Source: Dokdonella_A sp040002595 (lineage in GTDB: Bacteria > Pseudomonadota > Gammaproteobacteria > Xanthomonadales > Rhodanobacteraceae). From it: a stretch of DNA of 64,000 bases. Shown here in pieces: positions 8,606 to 17,706 of the stretch. The notes under the pieces are model-generated. The model made no database searches and had not been told where the DNA came from. It saw only the letters and a list, made by a program, of their open reading frames with translations. The DNA is taken from the NCBI GenBank assembly GCA_040002595.1, contig JBDUED010000002.1:1-64000 (forward strand). Direction: 5' to 3'. The stretch's first letter is position 1, and each line of letters opens with the position of its first letter. The position numbers were made by a program, and so were the translations under genes.

Positions 8606-9046
8606 TCAGACCGCTTTAGGCGACTGGCGCGGCACTACGGCAAGCGTGAGGCGCGCAATGCAGACGAGGCGTTCGTGCCCATCCTCGATGCGGATTTCCC
8701 ACACTTGCGTGGTGCGCCCGATATGCAGCGGCCGCGCGGTGCCGGTGACGAGACCGCTGGTGGCCGCGCGCAGGTGATTGGCGTTGATGTCGAGGCCGAC
8801 AGCCATTTCATTGGCGACATCGAGGCACAGGTTGCCGGCGAGGCTGCCGAGTGATTCGGCCAGCGCGACGGACGCGCCGCCGTGCAGGAGGCCGAACGGC
8901 TGGCGCGTGCGCGCATCGACCGGCATCGTGCCGCGAACGAAGTCAGCGCCGATCTCGGTGATGCGCATGCCGAGGTGCTCGACCAGCGTGTCGCAGTTCC
9001 ACGCGTTGATGCGATCAAGATCCGTGGTTTGCTTCCAGAGGCTCAC
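8606..9046 (-). CDS. Hotdog-fold acyl-CoA thioesterase (YdiI/MenI-like)
   Basis: A 146-residue single hotdog domain of the PaaI/YdiI group. Typical features are FGLLHGGASVALAESLGS with the catalytic glutamate on the long helix, the N-terminal helical MSLWKQTTDLDRIN and a C-terminal strand pair. Such enzymes hydrolyse acyl-CoA thioesters; YdiI acts on 1,4-dihydroxy-2-naphthoyl-CoA, but without a menaquinone pathway in view the substrate is open. The start codon is GTG. A TATAGT box about 30 bases upstream could serve it. Confidence 0.88.
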   Translation of the reverse strand: MSLWKQTTDLDRINAWNCDTLVEHLGMRITEIGADFVRGTMPVDARTRQPFGLLHGGASVALAESLGSLAGNLCLDVANEMAVGLDINANHLRAATSGLVTGTARPLHIGRTTQVWEIRIEDGHERLVCIARLTLAVVPRQSPKAV

Positions 9047-9216
9047 GCGTTCGATTCCGATGGACCGTCGATCGGACTATATCCTGTGCCAGCCGCGGCA
9101 GCCGCGCGTTAAAACAAGCATCGCACGTGAACCGTACCGTTCCCGCGCTCACCGTTCCGCTGCTGCGCGCGCAGTCGGGCGCTGCCACCATGCGCGATCA
9201 AGGAAGGCCCATCGAC

Positions 9217-10314
9217 GTGGCGACTTCGGCGACAATCACGCGAATTCCCGAAGATCGCCCCGTGTCGCATCTCGCCACTTTGCAAGCCAGCGGCAAATCT
9301 TTCCCCATCGAGGCGGGCGAAACCGTACTCGAAGCGGCGCAGCGCGCGGGCCTGGCGTTGCCGTATTCGTGTCTTGCCGGTGTTTGCGGCAGCTGCAAGG
9401 CGACGCTGATCGAAGGGGAGTGCGTGTATCCGCGCAATCCGCCCAGCGCGCTGAACGCGGCGGAACGGATGCGCCATCAGGTCTTGCTGTGCCAGGCGGT
9501 GCCGGTCAGCGACCTGGTGATTGCCGCGCGCGAAGTCGCCTCGGTCGCCGACATTCCGCACCGCGTGCTTACGCTCAAACTCATCGACAAGACCCTGCTC
9601 GGCAGCGATGTCGCCAAGCTCACCCTGCACACCGCGCGCGGGGAGCGTTGGCGGCGGCTGCCCGGCCAGTATCTCGATGTGCTGTTGCCCGATGGCAAGC
9701 GCCGCGCGTTCTCGATTGCCAACGCGCCGCACGCCGATGCTTCGATCGAATTGCATGTGCGTCGCGTTGCAGGTGGCGGCTTCACGACGAACGTATTCGA
9801 CGAGATGCAACCGGGTGCGCTGCTGCGTGTCGAAGGACCGCTCGGCACCTTCGTTGCGCGCGAGGACAGCGAGCGACCGATGCTGCTGATGGCCGGCGGC
9901 ACCGGGCTTGCACCGATCAAGGCGTTGATCGAACATTTCCTGCATCTCGGCTCGCGTCGTCCGATGATCCTGTACTGGGGCGTGCGGAGGCCGGCCGACC
10001 TGTACCTGCGCGGCTTGCCCGAGCAATGGGCCCGCGACGTTCCGACGTTCCGCTTCGTCCCTGTCATTTCCGATGCTGAACTGGCTGGCGATCTGCGCAG
10101 CGGCCTTGTGCACGAAGTGTTGCTGGAAGACCATCCGGATTTGTCCGGCTTCGATGTCTACATGAGCGGTCCACCGACGATGATTGATGCGGGTCGACGC
10201 GCATTTGTCGACGCCGGTCTGCCCGAGGAACATCTGTACTACGATTCTTTCGACTACGCGCCGGAGGTGATTGCCGAGATTCTCGGCAGCCGCGCCGGAA
10301 TTCACGGCTTGTAG
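9217..10314 (+). CDS. 2Fe-2S ferredoxin / FAD-NAD(P)H reductase fusion (AscD-like)
   Basis: An N-terminal plant-type ferredoxin domain has CLAGVCGSC (Cys 52, 57, 60) with the fourth Cys at 92. It is followed by an FAD-binding domain (RAFSIANAP) and an NAD-binding domain (LLMAGGTGLAPIKA, YMSGPPTMID). This layout matches CDP-6-deoxy-delta-3,4-glucoseen reductase and phenol hydroxylase or methane monooxygenase reductase components. It passes electrons from NAD(P)H to a partner that is not encoded nearby. I chose GTG 9217 because AAGGAAGG lies nine bases before it (365 aa). An in-frame GTG at 9262 is the other candidate and the longest frame starts at 9127. Confidence 0.88.
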   Translation: MATSATITRIPEDRPVSHLATLQASGKSFPIEAGETVLEAAQRAGLALPYSCLAGVCGSCKATLIEGECVYPRNPPSALNAAERMRHQVLLCQAVPVSDLVIAAREVASVADIPHRVLTLKLIDKTLLGSDVAKLTLHTARGERWRRLPGQYLDVLLPDGKRRAFSIANAPHADASIELHVRRVAGGGFTTNVFDEMQPGALLRVEGPLGTFVAREDSERPMLLMAGGTGLAPIKALIEHFLHLGSRRPMILYWGVRRPADLYLRGLPEQWARDVPTFRFVPVISDAELAGDLRSGLVHEVLLEDHPDLSGFDVYMSGPPTMIDAGRRAFVDAGLPEEHLYYDSFDYAPEVIAEILGSRAGIHGL

Positions 10315-10379
10315 AACGCTTTCAACCTTGATCGGTATGACGGCAGAAAAGCGGGCTCTAGGTGCCCCGAGGAGTTGCG

Positions 10380-10949
10380 ATGCGCTGCCATCTTTTTCTT
10401 GTCGCCTCTGCCCTGTTTTTTGCCTGCCCGCACGTTTTTGCGATGCGCTGTGGCAATCGTATCGTCAGCGAGGGTGCGCAGGATTTCCAGGTGCGCGAAC
10501 GCTGCGGCGACCCGTTCTGGAGCGACCGCTACTCAGACGTCGAAATCATCGGCGCTCATGGTCCGGTCGAGCGTCAACGTTCGGTGCAGTTCGATGTCTG
10601 GTACTACAACTTCGGACCACGCCAACTGATGCGTCGGTTGGTGTTTCGCGACGGCGTGATGGTGCGTGAGGATACACTCGGTTACGGCGTCAACGTGATG
10701 GGTGAAGACTGCAATCCGAGCCGTGCGTTGACGAACTTGAGCGCTGGCGAACTCGTTGCGCGCTGCGGCGAGCCGGCGTCACGCCGCAGTGATGTCGACA
10801 CGCTGGTGCGCCGCCCCGCGCCCGGGATCGAACGCTGGCGCGACGAACGCCGCGAGGAATGGCGCTACGATTTCGGCGACCGCCGCTTCGTACGCATCGT
10901 GCGCCTCATCGACGGACGCGTGACGGGCGTCGAATCAGTGCCGCGCTGA
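10380..10949 (+). CDS. DUF2845 exported protein
   Basis: A 189-residue protein with a signal peptide (MRCHLFLVASALFFACPHVFA) followed directly by MRCGNRIVSEG, the hallmark of DUF2845. A second similar unit begins NLSAGELVARCGEPASRR, so the domain is duplicated, each half built around an RCG(D/E)P motif. The start at 10380 has GAGGAG five bases upstream. Function of this family is unknown; members are periplasmic in Lysobacterales. It stands alone between divergent or convergent neighbours. Confidence 0.82.
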   Translation: MRCHLFLVASALFFACPHVFAMRCGNRIVSEGAQDFQVRERCGDPFWSDRYSDVEIIGAHGPVERQRSVQFDVWYYNFGPRQLMRRLVFRDGVMVREDTLGYGVNVMGEDCNPSRALTNLSAGELVARCGEPASRRSDVDTLVRRPAPGIERWRDERREEWRYDFGDRRFVRIVRLIDGRVTGVESVPR

Positions 10950-11059
10950 GCCCGGGTCCGGAGGACGGCACTTGCGGCCCGCCCGTACGCGGCAGTCGGC
11001 CGCGCCCGCGCCTCCAGACTGCCAGCGCGTGTTGAAAGTGACGCGAAACAACCAGCGTC

Positions 11060-12322
11060 TTACTTGACGCCCGGCAGCCGCGGCACGCCATGTTCGCTGC
11101 GTTCCTCGAACGCGATCGAGTGGGTATCGAGCGAGCCGGGCAAGGTCGGCGCACCCACGGCGACGCTCGCCTCGCCTCGCATCAGGCGTAACGCATTCGC
11201 ATAACAAATGGCGGAGTTGGCAAGATCGCCTTCGCCACGCCGGCAATCTCCGCGCGCTTCCCACGCCAGCGGCGATTCGACCAGCGCGAGCGAGCGTTCG
11301 AGAGCTTGCTCCGCGCGTGCCCATTGGGACTGCTGGACGTATAGACGGCCAATCGTGGCGAGCAGCGGCGCACTGTTTGGCGCCAGCACAAGCCAGCCCT
11401 CGGCCTTGTGCGTGCGCGTGGCAAGTTCGCCATCGCCTAGTTCTGCATAAGAGGTGGCCAGTTCGTCGTTCCACTCGCGACGCTCGGCCGATTCGATTTC
11501 GTCCATGGCCGCGAGGATCTGGCCAAGCGCGGCGGATCGACGCGCGAACGCAGCCACCAGGTCTGGTCGACGCCGTTGCGCGCGGCTCGTGCCGCTCCAC
11601 AATGCATTAAGTCTCGCAGCATCCGGTGCTCCGCTCAGGGCTGCGCCGAGGACGCGCGATTCAAGCGCGGCCTGCTTGTCCGCTGTCAGCGAACCGCTGC
11701 GCGCGAGCTGCGGCAACGCGTCCAGCGCTGCCTGCGTGTCGCCGACGGCGAGGGCCGCATCGATCAGCAGGCGCCATCCACGCAGCGACAGATCGTTTGT
11801 CGCGACCTTCGCCTTCAGCAGCGCCAGCGCCTCGGCGTTTTGGCCCTTGTCCATCAGGAAACGCGCGCGCAAAGCGTCGGCTGCGCGCGCACCTCCGGCA
11901 CCCACCTCATCGAGCGCCTGCGTTGCGCGCTCGGGCGCGCCGCTTTCGTGCGCGGCGCGCGCGAGTGCGAGCAGCGCTGGCGTGCGGAATGCGGAATGGG
12001 TGGCTGCCTTGCCGAGATCACGCTCGGCCTGCACATATTCGCCTTCGGCAAACGCAGTCAGGCCGCCGGCCAGATGTTCGCGCCCGCGCCGCTTGACCGA
12101 GCGACCCCACCAGCGAAACGGAAACCGCACCAGTTGCCAGACGGCCGTCAGCACCGCCCACAACAACAACAGGCTGGCAATCGAGACGACGACGCTGGTT
12201 TCAATCGTGGTATCGCGAATGCGCACTTGCACGTAGCCCGGATCGGCAGCCAGCCAGTGCCATGCAAAGGCCGCGATCAGTGTCACGATCAGCAGCAGGA
12301 GAACACTTCGCCACAGTTTCAT
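11060..12322 (-). CDS. hemY: HemY-type TPR membrane protein
   Basis: A 420-residue protein with two N-terminal transmembrane segments (MKLWRSVLLLLIVTLIAAF and VVVSIASLLLLWAVLTAVW) and then periplasmic TPR-like helices rich in Ala and Leu. It matches the gammaproteobacterial HemY_N family, encoded after hemD and hemX and implicated in late heme synthesis by location. It is not the protoporphyrinogen oxidase that is also called HemY in Gram-positive bacteria. Its ATG overlaps the hemX stop by four bases (ATGA). Confidence 0.9.
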   Translation of the reverse strand: MKLWRSVLLLLIVTLIAAFAWHWLAADPGYVQVRIRDTTIETSVVVSIASLLLLWAVLTAVWQLVRFPFRWWGRSVKRRGREHLAGGLTAFAEGEYVQAERDLGKAATHSAFRTPALLALARAAHESGAPERATQALDEVGAGGARAADALRARFLMDKGQNAEALALLKAKVATNDLSLRGWRLLIDAALAVGDTQAALDALPQLARSGSLTADKQAALESRVLGAALSGAPDAARLNALWSGTSRAQRRRPDLVAAFARRSAALGQILAAMDEIESAERREWNDELATSYAELGDGELATRTHKAEGWLVLAPNSAPLLATIGRLYVQQSQWARAEQALERSLALVESPLAWEARGDCRRGEGDLANSAICYANALRLMRGEASVAVGAPTLPGSLDTHSIAFEERSEHGVPRLPGVK

Positions 12323-13464
12323 GGGCGAGCCTCGGGAGTGGTCGACATGGCGCCAGTCGGATTCGTCGGAGGCGCCGCAGCAGGTTTTGTCGCCGCTGGC
12401 TGCGCCAGCGCGCGGGTGGCGCGCAGGTTGCGCAATTCCTTCAGCGCGTTGCCCAGTTCCGGCACGGCGGGCGCCAGCGATGCGCTGGCCAGATGGTCGA
12501 GTTCGGCCAGCGCCTCTTTCACCGCAGTGGACTGCGTATCGAAGCTGCCGGCAATGTCCGCGTGGGCACGCGCCAGCGAGGACTTGTAGCCGTCCGCATC
12601 GCGCGCGAGTAATGCCGCGGCGGCAGCATTGAGATCGATTGCGGCCAGACTGCGTTTGAGGCCGATATCGCGACCGCCCAGCGGATCGACATCGCTGCGC
12701 TGACTGATATGCACGAACTGAGCGACAAATCGTGCCCAGCGCGAGGTTGCCGCGGCTTGCTGTGCGACTGCCGCCTGCGGCCCCGGCAAGGTGGCGAGGC
12801 TCGCGCGCACGAGTTCGATCGCAGCGATGGATCCTTGCGTTTCGACCGGTTTGCTCGCTTCGAGCGCGTGACGTTCCGCATCAATGCTCTGGCGCACCGA
12901 AGCGAATACCGGATCTTCGGCCGATGCGAGCGCCGAATCGGCCAATGTATACGCGGCAATCGCCGCTTGTGCATCGTGAAACAATGCGAGGCGCTCCAGT
13001 GCCTGCTGCAAAAGGAATTCCGTCTCGTTCAGCGCCAGCGCGTCGCGTCCACTGAGGCGCTGATCGGCAAGATTGGCGACCGCATCCTCCAGATGACGCG
13101 CCCGTTCGCCAAGACCGAGCACTTCCTCACGCAGGCTGTTGTTGACGCCATCGGCGTCGGTAAGGCGGGCGCGCAGGGTGTCGATGTCGTGCTTGTGCTG
13201 CTCGACGCCGTGCGTGAGAGCGTCCAGTCGTGCGCCCAATTCATTGCGCAAGCTCGCCTGCGTCGCGGATTGACCGTGTTCAATCACGACCACGCGCCAG
13301 AGTGCTACCGCGCCGATGATCAACGCCAGCAACGCGGCTAGCCATGCCAGCCCGGTGCCGCGTGGCGCATCCGCCAGACGCTTCTCCGACGGGAAGGTTT
13401 CGGACGTGTGCATCGGTGCGTCGGTGGCGGCCGACGTTGATGTGGATTCAATGTCTTCGCTCAT
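12319..13464 (-). CDS. hemX: HemX-like membrane protein
   Basis: A 381-residue protein with a short acidic cytoplasmic N-terminus, one transmembrane segment (GLAWLAALLALIIGAVALWRV), a coiled-coil stretch and a long helical periplasmic part, as in the HemX family. The family is often annotated as uroporphyrin-III C-methyltransferase, but the sequence has no SAM-binding motif, so that name is probably wrong. The C-terminus is Ala/Pro-rich. It overlaps hemY by four bases. A TAGCAT lies exactly six bases before the ATG. Confidence 0.9.
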   Translation of the reverse strand: MSEDIESTSTSAATDAPMHTSETFPSEKRLADAPRGTGLAWLAALLALIIGAVALWRVVVIEHGQSATQASLRNELGARLDALTHGVEQHKHDIDTLRARLTDADGVNNSLREEVLGLGERARHLEDAVANLADQRLSGRDALALNETEFLLQQALERLALFHDAQAAIAAYTLADSALASAEDPVFASVRQSIDAERHALEASKPVETQGSIAAIELVRASLATLPGPQAAVAQQAAATSRWARFVAQFVHISQRSDVDPLGGRDIGLKRSLAAIDLNAAAAALLARDADGYKSSLARAHADIAGSFDTQSTAVKEALAELDHLASASLAPAVPELGNALKELRNLRATRALAQPAATKPAAAPPTNPTGAMSTTPEARP

Positions 13465-13470
13465 GTCGTC

Positions 13471-13476
13471 ATGCTA
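13471..13476 (-). promoter_or_regulatory. Candidate -10 box six bases before hemX start (leaderless)
   Basis: Minus-strand TAGCAT, then GACGAC, then ATG. It would let hemX-hemY be transcribed separately from hemD, which ends 34 bases further upstream. No good -35 is visible. Confidence 0.35.
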
Positions 13477-13510
13477 ACCCAACTGCGCGCGAGCGGCAGC
13501 GCTTGCGCGG

Positions 13511-14302
13511 TCACAGACGGTGCCGCGTCAACGCTTTTTGTGCGGCATCGAGCAAGTCATCCGGGGAAGCGGAAGCCGCCACGCAGATCTGCGCAAAACC
13601 TTTTTCCCGAGCGATCGCAGCAAGGCGCGCGCTGCTGACGACCAACGTCTGCCGACGCAGGCGCGCGAGCAGTGCGGTGGGTAGCAGGGCAACCAGATGG
13701 GTCAGCGCCGCCGCACTGGAGATCAGCATGAGGAGCGGGTCAGCAGCGTGCGCAAGGCCGTCGAAATGACGCTGCAGCAGTCGTGGCGGGTCGCGTTGAT
13801 ACACATGCATCGTTTCGATCTGCGCGCCGCGCGCGGCCAGCGTTAAGGCGAGCAAATCACGTCCGCCGGCAGCGCCGATCAACACAATCCGCCGGTCGCG
13901 CACATCGGCAAGCTCGGGCAAGGCCAGCAAGGCTTCGCTGTCGCTGCGTCCTTCGGGGGCAAGCGCGCGCACGCAATGGCGCGCGAGGGCGCGTTGGGTG
14001 CCGGCGCCCACGGCGAAAACGCGCGCGGGTTGCATCCCGGCAAGCGCAGGAAGCAGGCGAAACGCGAAACGCACCGCCGCGGGACTGATGAAAATAGCCG
14101 CGTGCGCGAGGTTCATTGCCGCCTGTACGCGCTTTCGCAGCGGCCCCGCATCGGTCGTTGCGCGCAATGACAGCCCGGGCACGCACACTACGCGGCCACC
14201 ACGCGCCTGAACGCGCGAGCGTAACGATGCGGCGCTATCGGCTGTACGCGTGAGCACGATCGTTGCGCCAGCCAGCGCAGATGCGGAATGCAAATCGGAC
14301 AT
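13511..14302 (-). CDS. hemD: Uroporphyrinogen-III synthase
   Basis: HemD closes and inverts ring D of hydroxymethylbilane to give uroporphyrinogen III. The 263-residue protein starts with IVLTRTADSAASLRSRVQARGG and has the two-lobed pattern of the family: ISPAAVRFAF, FAVGAGTQRAL and GRSDSEALLALPEL, then IVLIGAAGGRDLLA and MLISSAAALTHLV. HemD is poorly conserved, but the genetic context with hemX and hemY supports the call. hemC is not in the window. A TATCAT about 30 bases upstream is a possible -10. Confidence 0.92.
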   Translation of the reverse strand: MSDLHSASALAGATIVLTRTADSAASLRSRVQARGGRVVCVPGLSLRATTDAGPLRKRVQAAMNLAHAAIFISPAAVRFAFRLLPALAGMQPARVFAVGAGTQRALARHCVRALAPEGRSDSEALLALPELADVRDRRIVLIGAAGGRDLLALTLAARGAQIETMHVYQRDPPRLLQRHFDGLAHAADPLLMLISSAAALTHLVALLPTALLARLRRQTLVVSSARLAAIAREKGFAQICVAASASPDDLLDAAQKALTRHRL

Positions 14303-14405
14303 GTTGTTCGTGCGGCTCTACGTACCCCACAGATGATACGCGTGTCGACTTGAGTCGCGCGCTTCAGTTGCGCACACTGCGCCGCCATTCCTGCGTAATC
14401 GCCCG

Positions 14406-14885
14406 GTGAACCCATCTTCCGCAAACGACATGCGAGCCGCGTCCATGGCGCTTGAACGCGAACTGCTCGCGACCATTCCGCTGGCGAGTGCGATGCGCTT
14501 GTCAATCGCTGACTACGACGGGGATTCGCTGACCATTGCCGCGCCACTGGCACCGAACATCAACGACAAGGGTTGCGCGTTTGGCGGCAGTCTCGTCAGC
14601 GTGATGACGTTGGCCGGCTGGGCGTTGGTCAAGCTCGCCACGCACGCGCGCGGACTGCCCTGCGATATCTACGTGCAAGACAGCGCAATCCACTATCTCG
14701 CGCCGCTGTGGGACGACTTCGTCGCCACCGCACAACTGGGCGAAGGAGAGACATTCGCGGCGTTCTTCGATGCGCTGTCGCAGCAGCGCAAGGGCCGCCT
14801 GCGCGTGCGCTGCGTGGTGCCGCTGGCCGACGGCAGCGACGCCGCCACGCTGGAGGCGCGTTTTGTAGCGCTCGCGAAAGCCTGA
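14406..14885 (+). CDS. YiiD-type hotdog thioesterase
   Basis: A 159-residue protein matching the YiiD C-terminal thioesterase domain: PLAPNINDKGCAFGGSLVS is the typical substrate-site loop, followed by a long helix and DSAIHYLAPLWDDFVA. In E. coli YiiD this domain is fused to an acetyltransferase; here it is alone. The GTG at 14406 has CGTAAT exactly six bases upstream, which supports it, but ATG codons at 14430 and 14445 are also in frame. Substrate unknown. It is divergent from hemD. Confidence 0.82.
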   Translation: MNPSSANDMRAASMALERELLATIPLASAMRLSIADYDGDSLTIAAPLAPNINDKGCAFGGSLVSVMTLAGWALVKLATHARGLPCDIYVQDSAIHYLAPLWDDFVATAQLGEGETFAAFFDALSQQRKGRLRVRCVVPLADGSDAATLEARFVALAKA

Positions 14886-14933
14886 CGCGCACGCTACATT
14901 GCGGCGACTGGGTCCACGTGCGGGAGAATTATC

Positions 14934-15359
14934 ATGCGTCGTTACCTGATTGCTTGTGCCGTGGCGACCCTCGCCACCTCGCTGGGCGCCTGCGCGACCG
15001 ATAAAATGCGCTCGAAACAAAAGGTGCTTGACGACACCCTGCGCTCGTACGCGGCAACCATCCGCTGGGGCGACATGGCCCAGGCGCAGGCGTTCATCGA
15101 TCCCAAAATGCTCAAGGAACACCCGCCGACCGCGCTCGAACTGGCGCGTTACAAACAGGTGCAAGTCAGCGGCTACGACGAGCAGCCAGCAGTGCCAGTG
15201 GGCGATACGGAGGTGCGCCAGACCGTGAAGATCGATCTGGTAAACATCAACACCCAACACGCCCGCAGCGTCATCGATCATCAGGTGTGGCGTTACGACG
15301 ACGTAGCCAAGCACTGGTGGCTGACGTCGGGCTTGCCCGATATCAGCCGCTCCGAGTAA
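14934..15359 (+). CDS. Putative lipoprotein, conserved hypothetical
   Basis: A 141-residue protein with a lipoprotein signal peptide ending in LGAC (acylated Cys about residue 20) and GGGAGAA five bases before the ATG. The mature part, helical then beta-rich, includes TLRSYAATIRWGDMAQAQAFIDP and ends HWWLTSGLPDISRSE. This resembles small NTF2-like outer-membrane lipoproteins of unknown function in Lysobacterales. It follows the thioesterase by about 50 bases. Confidence 0.78.
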   Translation: MRRYLIACAVATLATSLGACATDKMRSKQKVLDDTLRSYAATIRWGDMAQAQAFIDPKMLKEHPPTALELARYKQVQVSGYDEQPAVPVGDTEVRQTVKIDLVNINTQHARSVIDHQVWRYDDVAKHWWLTSGLPDISRSE

Positions 15360-15507
15360 GGCACGCGACGCTGGAGAGCCGCGCAGACGGCGCCAGCGGT
15401 TTGCATCTTCCATTGCAATCGGTCTCGACGCATCGGTATTGTTTTTGCCGGCCGCACTGCACTCGGCGATAATCCCCGGCCGCGCCCCTCATCCTCATTC
15501 GAAAACC

Positions 15508-15951
15508 ATGTCCGACGTTCTGCACCGCCTGCCCGAGTTTCTGGGCAATCATTTCTACCTGACACTCGGTTTAATCGGGGTGCTGATCGCCCTGGCCGTG
15601 AGCGAGGCGCAACATCTGCTGCGTGGCTACACGGCGTTGACGCCGGCCGGACTGACCCAGCTGATCAATCGCGACAACGCCCTGTTGATCGACGTGTCGA
15701 GTCAGGTTGATTTCGAGAAAGGCCATATCCCCGGCGCGAAGGCGGTGGCGTTGAGCCAGTTTGATCCGGAAAGCAAGGATTTGGTGAAAGTGCGGGAGTT
15801 GCCCGTGGCGGTCGTGTGCAAGAACGGCCAAGCCTCGGCGCAAGCCGCACGGCGTTTGAAGAAAGCCGGATTCCTGCACGTGTTCTGGCTTGAGGGCGGA
15901 CTTGGCGCATGGAACGAAGCGCACATGCCGTTGGCCAAAGGCCGTGCCTGA
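15508..15951 (+). CDS. Membrane-anchored rhodanese-like protein (YibN-like)
   Basis: A 147-residue protein with one N-terminal transmembrane segment (FYLTLGLIGVLIALAVSEA) and a rhodanese domain. The active-site loop VVCKNGQASAQAA carries the catalytic cysteine and DVSSQVDFEKGHIPGA is the usual entry motif. It is encoded just before secB and gpsA, the same arrangement as yibN-secB-gpsA in E. coli, so it is probably the YibN orthologue. It may act as a sulfurtransferase at the membrane. Confidence 0.9.
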   Translation: MSDVLHRLPEFLGNHFYLTLGLIGVLIALAVSEAQHLLRGYTALTPAGLTQLINRDNALLIDVSSQVDFEKGHIPGAKAVALSQFDPESKDLVKVRELPVAVVCKNGQASAQAARRLKKAGFLHVFWLEGGLGAWNEAHMPLAKGRA

Positions 15952-16114
15952 TCTGCTGCACCCATTGGCGCGTCGCATGGAGGCGCCATGGATCGGTCGG
16001 GTGCGGCGCGCCGAAGCTGTCCGCATACCGAATGCAGGCGCAACGGCAAAGTGCGTCCTTGGCGCGTCCGTGGGATAATCGCCGCCCTTTTTCTTTCTGG
16101 CGATCACTTTCCCC

Positions 16115-16621
16115 ATGGCAGACAACAGCAACGGCGCCGCGAATGGCCAAACCCCGCCGCCCGATGGCCAGGCGCAACTGAACCTGCAGCGGGTCTATGT
16201 GAAAGACGTCTCGTTCGAGGCGCCTGCTTCGCCGCAGATCTTTCAGCAGCAGGGCCAATCGAATGTAGAGCTCAATCTTAGCCAGCGCGTGGCCCCGCTG
16301 GGTAATGATGCGTTCGAAGTCGTGCTCACGGTGACGGCGACGTGCAAGATCGAGGACAAGACCGTCTATCTGGCTGAAGTGCATCAGGCTGGCATCTTTG
16401 GCCTGACCGGTTTCGACGCGTCCAACCGCGACGCCATCCTCTCCACATATTGTCCCAACGCGCTGTTCCCGTACGCGCGCCAGATCATCTCGGACCTGGT
16501 CCAGAATGGCGGTTTCCCGCCCTTTTTCCTGCAGCCGATCAACTTCGAAGCGCTTTACGCCGAACAGCTGCGCCGGCGGGACGCCGCGCCCGCCGAAGGC
16601 GCGGATCGCGTACTGCAGTAA
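16115..16621 (+). CDS. secB: Protein-export chaperone SecB
   Basis: SecB is a tetrameric cytosolic chaperone that holds preproteins unfolded and hands them to SecA. The 168-residue protein has an extended, Gln/Pro-rich N-terminus, then LQRVYVKDVSFEAPASP, VYLAEVHQAGIF and the highly conserved CPNALFPYARQIISDLV and GGFPPFFLQPINFEALY. A GATAAT at 16074-16079 about 35 bases upstream is a likely -10. gpsA follows by 21 bases. Confidence 0.97.
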   Translation: MADNSNGAANGQTPPPDGQAQLNLQRVYVKDVSFEAPASPQIFQQQGQSNVELNLSQRVAPLGNDAFEVVLTVTATCKIEDKTVYLAEVHQAGIFGLTGFDASNRDAILSTYCPNALFPYARQIISDLVQNGGFPPFFLQPINFEALYAEQLRRRDAAPAEGADRVLQ

Positions 16622-16642
16622 GCGCTGGGCGCGTCGCCCGCC

Positions 16643-17647
16643 ATGTCCTCCTCGCGATCGGTCGCGGTCCTCGGCGCCGGTTCGTGGGGCACTGCGCTGG
16701 CAGTGCAACTTGTGCGCAACGGTGTGCCGACCACGCTGTGGGGGCGCACGCCGCAATCCGTGGTCGATATGGCGCGCGCGCGCCGCAACACCCGTTATCT
16801 GCCCGAACTCGAACTGCCCGCCGCTTTGCAGTTGTCGGCGATGATCGAGCCCAGCGTGCGCGATGCCGGCACGCTGCTGATCGCGGTGCCAAGCCATGCC
16901 TTTGCGCAATTGCTCGACGCGATTGCGCCGTGGGTTGCGCCGGACGTCGGCATTAGTTGGGCAACCAAGGGTTTTGATCCGGCCAGTGGGCGCTTCCTGC
17001 ATCAGCTTGTCGCCGAGCGTCTGCCGCACAATCGGGCGGCGATCGTGACCGGACCTTCGTTTGCGCGCGAAGTCGCGCTGGGCCAGCCGACCGCGTTGAC
17101 CGTGCATTCGGGGAACGCGGCGTTTGCACAGGAGATTGCGCACAAGCTGCACTCGCCGAAATTTCGCGCCTACACCGGCAGCGACGTGATTGGCGCCGAA
17201 CTTGGCGGCGCGATGAAGAACGTGCTTGCCGTCGCGACCGGGGTGGCCGATGGCTTGCAATGCGGTCTCAATGCGCGCGCCGGCTTGATTACGCGCGGGC
17301 TCGCCGAGATGCTGCGCCTCGGCGAAGCGCTCGGCTGTCGTGCGGAAACGTTGATGGGTCTGGCCGGGTTGGGTGATCTGGTGCTGACCTGCACAGGTGA
17401 TCTTTCGCGCAACCGTCGACTCGGTCTCGCGCTCGGTCGCGGCGTCAGTCTGACGCAAGCGATCGCTGAGATCGGCCAGGTTGTCGAAAGCGTTCAGACC
17501 GTCGATGCGGTGATGAAGCTCGCCAACGAACACGCCGTGGAATTGCCGATCAGCTCACTTGTGCAACGCGTGTTGCGCGCGGAACTCACTCCGATAGAAG
17601 GCATGACCGCACTTATTTCACGCGATCAAAAAGCGGAATATCCTTAG
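16643..17647 (+). CDS. gpsA: NAD(P)-dependent glycerol-3-phosphate dehydrogenase
   Basis: GpsA reduces dihydroxyacetone phosphate to sn-glycerol-3-phosphate for phospholipid synthesis. The 334-residue protein has the N-terminal Rossmann motif VLGAGSWGTALA, the family blocks ISWATKGF, VTGPSFAREVALGQPTA and GAELGGAMKNVLAVATG with the catalytic lysine, then GLAGLGDLVLTCTG. It follows secB closely on the same strand, a conserved order in gammaproteobacteria. It converges with trmL. Confidence 0.97.
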   Translation: MSSSRSVAVLGAGSWGTALAVQLVRNGVPTTLWGRTPQSVVDMARARRNTRYLPELELPAALQLSAMIEPSVRDAGTLLIAVPSHAFAQLLDAIAPWVAPDVGISWATKGFDPASGRFLHQLVAERLPHNRAAIVTGPSFAREVALGQPTALTVHSGNAAFAQEIAHKLHSPKFRAYTGSDVIGAELGGAMKNVLAVATGVADGLQCGLNARAGLITRGLAEMLRLGEALGCRAETLMGLAGLGDLVLTCTGDLSRNRRLGLALGRGVSLTQAIAEIGQVVESVQTVDAVMKLANEHAVELPISSLVQRVLRAELTPIEGMTALISRDQKAEYP

Positions 17648-17706
17648 CCGGAAGCGGTCTGTGCGGCAGGCCTCGTCCAGCGTCCGACCTGGCGGGGCGC
17701 GTGCAG

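Noticed and set aside
11060..12322. HemY as protoporphyrinogen oxidase
   Set aside because: There is no FAD-binding Rossmann motif; this is the TPR-type HemY of gammaproteobacteria.
12319..13464. HemX as uroporphyrinogen-III C-methyltransferase
   Set aside because: The protein is a single-pass membrane, coiled-coil protein with no SAM-binding motif. I keep the gene name but not the enzyme name.
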